DNA of 64,000 bases from Mytilisepta virgata (taxonomy: Eukaryota; Mollusca; Bivalvia; Mytilida; Mytilidae): NCBI GenBank assembly GCA_028015205.1, contig CM051514.1, positions 29,342,150 through 29,406,149 of the forward strand. The letters run 5' to 3'. Shown here one piece after another: positions 60,901-64,000 of this stretch (position 1 is its first letter; each line of letters opens with the position of its first letter). Made by a program: the position numbers and the translations under genes. A model generated the notes under the pieces. The model was not told where the DNA came from and searched no databases. It was given only the letters and a program-made list of their open reading frames with translations.

Positions 60901-62851
60901 TATTAGTTTGGCTACTTCCACGATAGGAGAATGATTCATTCGTCCAATAATCCTATTAGATTTGGACACGATTTATCAGAATTTGTCAGCTTTGATGAAA
61001 ACTTGATGAAGAGGGGAAAATTACTGTAATATTGAATTATTCTCAAGTGTTATGATGGCCGAAAATTCCTTTTATGCTTTTATGAGCTTACAGAATTTTT
61101 GTATCATTTTATGAGTCGATGATAGATTGTAGAATTTCTATTCATTACTGAATAAGCCTGATGAATTGGCTGGGATCATAACCAGTTAATAACAAGCTTG
61201 ACCATTGTGACTTGTTTTTATTTCTTTGATCCAGAGTTGGATTGGGAGATTTTGTGTACAGATTTATTTTACAATCAATGACACGATTTCCATAACTGTC
61301 AAGTCTACTGACAATAAGATCTCTTCTATCACAGCATCGTTATTGTATTTAGTTGTTTAATTTAGTCTAAAAATGTTACAAATGCATAGCTACTTCTCCT
61401 TGACAAGAGTGATGCATTGTAAAAACACACTTTAATTTTTAGATGGATTCAAGAAATTGTGTGTTTTTAGATTTACAAGATGTCCATTTCATTAAGTTTA
61501 ATGATTTAATTCTCTGAATAAATGATTTGGTTGATAAAGTTTGTTTGCTATCCATAAAATCTAAAAAAGGTACTCTTGGCATTATTTCCAACATGCCTAC
61601 CTGTAATTAACACAACTGCTTTGCTTTGAATTTCACTCTGCTACCAACCATCAATGGGCTTAGGTTTTGCTTGTTAAAAAATTAGAAAATATCATTAGTT
61701 TTACCCTTCAAAGTTAATTTAGGGCCATCTCCTCTTGCCAAATTGCCACAGATAATAGTGGGTGAAATCATGTATGAATCCTGAGTTATGTCCCTTGGAT
61801 AACCATATGTGACATTTTGATGTATAAACTTAGCAACTTTAATACCTTCTGAAGTCTTTACAGCAGCCAAGTAGGTGTGACAGAGTCCCCTGTAGCATCA
61901 ATTTAGCATAGCCCTTTCTGGCCTTTACATAAGTGTTTTTAACTTGCCGTCTTTTGTCCAGATATAATTCAAGACAATTCTTACAAATGATGTTGATATG
62001 GTGTCAAAAATTTGTTATTTTAGGTTTAAGTCCCAGACAAAAACTGGATTGTGAATTTTTGGTTCATAATCCAATGCACTAACACCTATATAATGAAACC
62101 TTATGATATACATCACATTTCTATATTCATTTTACAAAGATGTATTAGGTTTTCCAGAGTTATCTCTCCTGATATAAAGCAAAATTGCCAAAAAAAAAAA
62201 AAAAAAAAAAAATCAGTCATCAAAGTACAAAATCTGTTAAGCACATCTGTAGTTGTGGAAAATAATATTCAGGTACACTCATTTTTCTCTGGGAGTAAGT
62301 ACATGTGTCTATGTATATATGTTATGATTGCAAAATTGCATCGTTTTTAAAGCTTTTTGATGTCAGATCAAACTGTTGCCAATACTTTCTCTAATTATAC
62401 AGTGTGAATAAAACAGATTTGTATAAAAGTATGTGATAAGTGTATGTTGGGTGTAATACTACCATTGTGGTAGCTCCCATGTAAATTAAAAAATCATCGT
62501 CATAATGGTGGTTATGATATAAAAATGTTGTAGCTGCCCTTTGGATGTTTAACCCAAATGTTGCTCATAATTTTCCAACATACCTTTTGTATAATAGCAT
62601 TTATCTAAAGTTAAGAATCTGTACTGTTTTTTCTGTAGATTCACAGGGAGGTACAGGACCAATAGAAATCAGTGTAAGCAGGGAACCATGTTCATCCTAC
62701 AAAAGTATTCCTAACCTAACACTCAAAGAAATCTGTCATAATTCTTCAGAGATAGTGCATGAGAACCAAGTTTATACAGTGGTACCAGTTAAGGAAACAG
62801 TACATGTTAGGATCCCTCATGTATTTTTAGAAATCGGAGAGCAGCCTGTGG
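30793..62851 (+). CDS. secreted or membrane glycoprotein with N-terminal WSC domain (5' part; continues past the window)
   Basis: Five exons join in phase with GT..AG sites: 30793-30841, 32267-32414, 56674-56766, 59446-59639 and 62639-62851 (697 nt, 232 codons plus one base). A TGA lies in frame two codons before the ATG. Residues 1-17 (MKSHFLCFITLSMIIAG) are a signal peptide. Next comes a WSC-type domain: WYQGCFYRN, VGCARKCSKE, YPCECMN and DSYCSLNG give the usual Cys order, though the last C-x3-C pair lacks its second Cys. WSC domains are carbohydrate-binding modules found in polycystin-1, Kremen and fungal wall sensors. About nine N-x-S/T sequons follow or lie within, so this is an extracellular region. 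The last exon ends in phase 1 at a GTAAGA donor, so more exons follow. A polycystin-like receptor is possible, but no PKD, REJ or PLAT domain is visible yet. Intron 2 is about 24.3 kb; a missed exon there is possible. Confidence 0.75.
30842..32266 (+). other. intron 1 of the WSC gene, with a G30 tract
   Basis: A run of about 30 G lies at 30955-30984, followed by AGAGGG. The rest shows no exon or clear repeat. Frames at 31333-31630 and 31801-32037 have no recognisable similarity. Confidence 0.5.
32415..34686 (+). other. start of the large intron 2 of the WSC gene
   Basis: No exon recognised. At 33640-33780, TGGACTAATGTCCCTAG and CTAGGGAAACTAGTCCA are imperfect inverted copies, and CTAGGAAAAT/ATTTTCCTAG form an inner hairpin; together they suggest an old fold-back element. 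33499-33610 resembles 16720-16830. Confidence 0.4.
34687..34770. repeat. cluster of three GC-rich hairpins
   Basis: CTGGGGGCCCCCAG (34691-34704) is a perfect palindrome. GCGCCAAGCTA/TAGCTTGGCGC (34721-34743) is a perfect 11-bp stem with a 1-nt centre. CCGGCTTTGCCGG is a third hairpin (about 34749-34761). They stand out against the AT-rich surroundings and may be the end of a mobile element. Confidence 0.6.
34866..35440. repeat. tandem array with a two-part unit of about 240 bp
   Basis: The phrases TTTTTGAAATCCATA, AGTGATTCCAAATAT, AATCACAAATAAAGTAGTC, CAGGAAATTTACCAAA and TTGGAATCACATAT recur in order. Two half-units of about 120 bp alternate. The copies are diverged, so the array is old. 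Confidence 0.7.
35736..38171 (+). mobile_element. tandem-array element B, copy 1
   Basis: The element begins ATACGACCGCA, which forms a hairpin with TTTTGCGGTCGTAT just inside, followed by a GTCGTC-rich stretch (35779-35840). It ends TGCGGTCGTAT, CTAGCTGCGCCCAGCGGAGC, ATTTTA. Inside are three units of about 160 bp (CAAAAGGAAGGTTGGGATTG at about 35924, 36084 and 36243). Next are paired units of about 130 bp (GGTCCAAAATTAAACTT), several long G runs, and a segment of about 180 bp occurring twice (from CACAGCATATTGTATTGCAC at 37158 and 37735). T runs flank both ends (TTTTT left, TTT right). The 60-85-codon frames inside it repeat with the units and are not genes. Confidence 0.85.
38504..38768 (+). 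mobile_element. tRNA-derived SINE with perfect 10-bp target duplication
   Basis: The head GGGGCCTCGGTGGCCGAGTG holds a pol III A box, and GGTTGCGAGTTCGAATCTC holds the B box. They resemble a Ser/Leu-type tRNA. A conserved body follows (TCGGTGGTTCCCTCCGGGTA, CCGGCTTCCTCCACCAATAA), then the 3' part CGGCGTTAAACCCC with an (AACA)-type tail. AGAAACTGTA flanks it on both sides (38494-38503 and 38769-38778). The perfect duplication and intact boxes suggest a fairly recent insertion. Confidence 0.92.
39669..40266 (+). other. intron sequence between elements C and A3
   Basis: Nothing recognised except several short TACATGTA palindromes, which are common in the whole window. Confidence 0.4.
40267..41100 (+). 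mobile_element. tandem-array element, family A copy 3
   Basis: It begins TTTAGCCCACCTGGCCCAAA and TCATCACTTGGCGTC, and ends GTCAGGTCAGCGATACAGGC. In between are about four units of 170-180 bp. Each has CTCCTCTGAAACC, GCCAAATGAACTGAAACTTG, GGAAGGACCTTTATAAAGTT and ATGGCTGCCATGATGA. Confidence 0.75.
41116..41992 (+). mobile_element. degenerate element B-like copy (B3)
   Basis: The left end ATACGACCGCAAATATTTGG with GTTGTCGTCGTCGG matches the start of B1 and B2. The right end GTGGTCGTATCATGCTGCGC, TTAGCGAAGCTCTTTATTTT matches their end. The interior is different and includes the (TCTG)n tract. It abuts element A3. Confidence 0.65.
41337..41449. repeat. (TCTG)n microsatellite with TCCA interruptions
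   Basis: About 113 bp of TCTG repeats with three TCCA units at roughly regular spacing. Four overlapping open frames of Cys-Leu-Ser-Val or Asp-Arg-Gln-Thr type are artefacts of it. Confidence 0.95.
41993..45045 (+). other. intron sequence with a recent 90-bp tandem duplication
   Basis: 42096-42185 and 42186-42275 are direct copies that differ at only a few positions (AATTAGC and AATTTGC, GGTAACA and GGTTACA). The rest holds no exon that I can support; a purine-rich stretch lies at 43945-44035. Confidence 0.6.
45046..46820 (+). mobile_element. tandem-array element, family A copy 4
   Basis: It begins TTAGTTGACCTGATCCAAAA with TCATCACTTGGTGTCTG, TCGTCCGTCC, and ends TCCAGGTGAGCGATTCCAGG. The body has at least six units of about 165-175 bp. 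Each has AATCTTCTTGTCTGAAACCA, GCCAATTGGAACC, GGTCCTTAGGAGGTCCTCTT, GACTGTCAACCAAGATGGCC and CATAGGACCCTATGGG. Confidence 0.75.
46821..48232 (+). other. intron sequence, nothing recognised
   Basis: AT-rich, no exon or repeat that I can support. Confidence 0.4.
48233..48460. repeat. three tandem units of about 80 bp
   Basis: AAAAGTTTCAAATGCAG starts at 48236, 48316 and 48396. Each copy goes on with TATAGAAAGGATGGTC and similar sequence. Confidence 0.8.
48461..49974 (+). other. intron sequence with a possible fragment of repeat S
   Basis: 49395-49535 (GGCCTCTGACTCACTGTTAT and TTCTGTTATCCATTTTGTTG) resembles the second half of the repeat at 6118-6320. No exon seen. Confidence 0.35.
49976..53910 (+). 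mobile_element. tandem-array element, family A copy 5, interrupted by element B copy 2
   Basis: It begins AGCTCACCTGTCCTAAAAAG, then ACATGTGAGCTTTTAGCATC and GTCCGTCGTCCGTCC. It ends GCCCTCTGAGCCTCTTGTTT. The units of about 160-180 bp (CTCCTCTGAAACCGTAAAGC, GAACTGATTTTTGGTATGGA, CCTTTACAAAGTTTGCATAA, AAACAAAATGGCCGCCAT) start before the inserted B2 and continue after it through about ten more units. They resemble those of copy 3. Confidence 0.8.
50258..52348 (+). mobile_element. tandem-array element B, copy 2, nested in family A copy 5
   Basis: The ends and order are the same as in copy 1 (35736-38171), and the match is nearly identical by eye. For example, the 81-codon open frames at 37168-37413 and 51352-51597 translate identically. 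It is about 345 bp shorter, largely because only one of the three 160-bp units is present and several G runs are shorter. It interrupts GAACTGATTTTT ... GTATGGAGCATC, a phrase that is continuous in neighbouring units of the host element, so its boundaries are well fixed. Confidence 0.9.
53911..56673 (+). other. end of WSC gene intron 2
   Basis: 55155-55230 has three tandem copies of a 25-30-bp unit, GTTTCAATAAAGAAGTGTTA. No further exon is recognised before the TTTCCTTTCAG acceptor at 56673. Confidence 0.45.
56767..58044 (+). other. WSC gene intron 3, first part
   Basis: No exon or repeat recognised. The 106-codon minus-strand frame at 56727-57047 overlaps exon 3 and has no recognisable similarity. 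Confidence 0.4.
58045..59110 (+). repeat. dispersed repeat S, copy 2, split by family A copy 6
   Basis: 58050-58128 matches 6143-6236. After the inserted element, 59031-59095 (AGTGTTGACCTTTTTCTATT) resembles the continuation of copy 1 at 6250-6290. Confidence 0.5.
58129..59030 (+). mobile_element. tandem-array element, family A copy 6
   Basis: It begins AGCTCACCCTTCCTATATGC and CATGTGAGCTTATGTCATC, and ends AAGCCAGGTGAGCCTCTAGT. It contains about three diverged units with CTCTGAAACT, GGCAGATTGTAACCAA and ATGGAAGGACCTCTACAAAG. It lies within repeat S. Confidence 0.7.
59640..60574 (+). other. WSC gene intron 4, first part
   Basis: No exon or repeat recognised. Confidence 0.4.
60587..60651 (-). 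mobile_element. 65-bp 5'-truncated retroelement tail with 12-bp target duplication
   Basis: CAGCTGATTTTG flanks the insert at 60575-60586 and 60652-60663. On the minus strand the insert reads CGCCGTGATATTGGCTGCAA, TATCGCCAGCTCGGCGTTAA, then an (ATCA)n tail. It is the same sequence as the insert at 14008-14061. Confidence 0.85.
60664..62638 (+). other. WSC gene intron 4, remainder
   Basis: An A run of about 22 nt lies at 62190-62211. The minus-strand frame at 61682-61870 and the plus-strand frame at 62051-62350 show no similarity that I recognise. Confidence 0.4.
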
Positions 62852-64000
62852 GTAAGACATGACAGTTTTACTGACCTCATATCAAAGTTATGTGTAAAGT
62901 GAACAATGTTTTGGAAGGTTTAGTAGTAAATTGTCTTTTATTGCATCATACAGTGTATGAAGTAAACCTTAAGACGTGTGTTTATCATTAAATAAAAAAT
63001 TTAACTACACATGTTTATATGGTAATAAGTTCTATGTATGAGAGAGCATCTTTGACTGAAACAGAAATATGTATTTGATAATGTTTAGTGAGGGAGAAGA
63101 TAAAGATCTTGAATTCCATTCATGAAAATGCATTACTGTTGCATATACTCTGTCATTTAGGGCAATTTATACAACAGCATGATTTAAGTAACGCTGAGGT
63201 TTAAAAAAATACATAATGCCCGAGATTTTTCTCCTTGTTGAAGGCCCTACTCAGTCTGACTTTTTGATGAAAAACAGCCAGAATTGATCCATCATAACAT
63301 GGCTATGTATTTAAAAAAATAAAATCTAAAAAATATCAATCATATTTATGTAATCTTTATGTTGCATTTCCAGAAAGCAGTAAATTCTTTGAAATTAAGT
63401 AGATTATATTGTATTTCCCAAAGACAATTTCATTTATATTCATACAACGGCCTTCAAATATTTTCTTGAAGTGTTAACTTTCTTTGTCTTTCTTATATAA
63501 TTACTTCTCATATATGAGGAAAACAAAGCAATATTCAGAAAAAAGATGTGGATATCAAACAAATTTAAAAGTCATTTCCTTTTGAGTTTGCAAAGTAATA
63601 TTTTTATCATCCCTTCAAGTGGAGTACTGGGCCATGAATAAGCCTGATATAATATTTACTTCAGTTGGCTTTTGGCAATAAATATACATTTTCTTGTTTG
63701 TGTCATGTTCTAGCTTCCCAGAGGGCTTGGTAATTAAATTCTTCTTAGTATTAGTGGAGAACTGCTACAGGGAGAAATCATTTATCAGACGGTCTGCAGA
63801 TTGACAATTTAAAGCTCACTCCTATTGCAAACATGGCTGTGATTAAATTAGATTTATAGATAGTCTTCTGTTAGGCTAAATAAATAACATTTGAAGTGCA
63901 CATTAGCGGAAAATCTTGAGCTATTTATGGAAAAGAGTTGTGACTGGATGCCCGGTATGGTGTCTTAGACTCTATGTATTATATGCAAATTTCTGAAAGG
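62852..64000 (+). other. WSC gene intron 5, open at the right edge
   Basis: The sequence after the GTAAGA donor at 62852 shows no further exon within the window. Confidence 0.5.

Overview
This is AT-rich animal nuclear DNA with intron-containing genes buried in repeats. The gene content, the repeat style (tandem-array elements ending in sequences such as AGCTCACCTGG, and SINE and retroelement tails) and the protein sequences point to a lophotrochozoan. A bivalve mollusc, most likely a mussel (mytilid), is the best guess, but that rests on recognising the repeats from memory and not on any search.

Genes. Three spliced genes can be supported. (1) A CISD3-like gene on the minus strand (8877-18151, three exons) encodes a mitochondrial protein with two CDGSH iron-sulfur motifs. 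(2) SPAG6, the armadillo-repeat protein of the ciliary central apparatus, lies on the plus strand (18762-24589, nine exons, 508 aa, complete). It is head to head with CISD3, with about 610 bp between the two start codons, so the two probably share a promoter region. That region holds a candidate RFX X-box. (3) The 5' part of a large gene for a secreted or membrane glycoprotein starts at 30793 (plus strand). It has a signal peptide, then a WSC domain split over three exons, then a heavily N-glycosylated ectodomain. It runs past the right edge, and one intron of about 24 kb fills the middle of the window. A fourth, weaker candidate is an open frame on the minus strand at 1-228 that begins with a signal-peptide-like segment and leaves the left edge.

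Layout. 1-8.8 kb: no certain gene apart from the edge frame; two TIR elements (921-1390 and 4125-4333), a 135-bp tandem array, a 101-bp palindrome and a retroelement relic. 7.7-18.2 kb: CISD3 with its repeat-filled introns. 18.2-25.3 kb: SPAG6 and its 3' flank, which contains a long inverted repeat. 26.5-30.3 kb: intergenic, with three retroelement 3' ends. 30.8-64 kb: the WSC gene, whose introns hold most of the transposable elements.

The most striking repeat pattern is a set of at least four families, called A to D here. They share one architecture: short inverted termini that form hairpins, GTC-rich sequence just inside the 5' end in several copies, and a body made of tandem units of about 120-490 bp. 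They nest in one another, and one insertion can be dated relative to another by an empty-site comparison. Element B occurs twice as near-identical copies (35736-38171 and 50258-52348) that differ mainly in tandem-unit number and poly(G) length.
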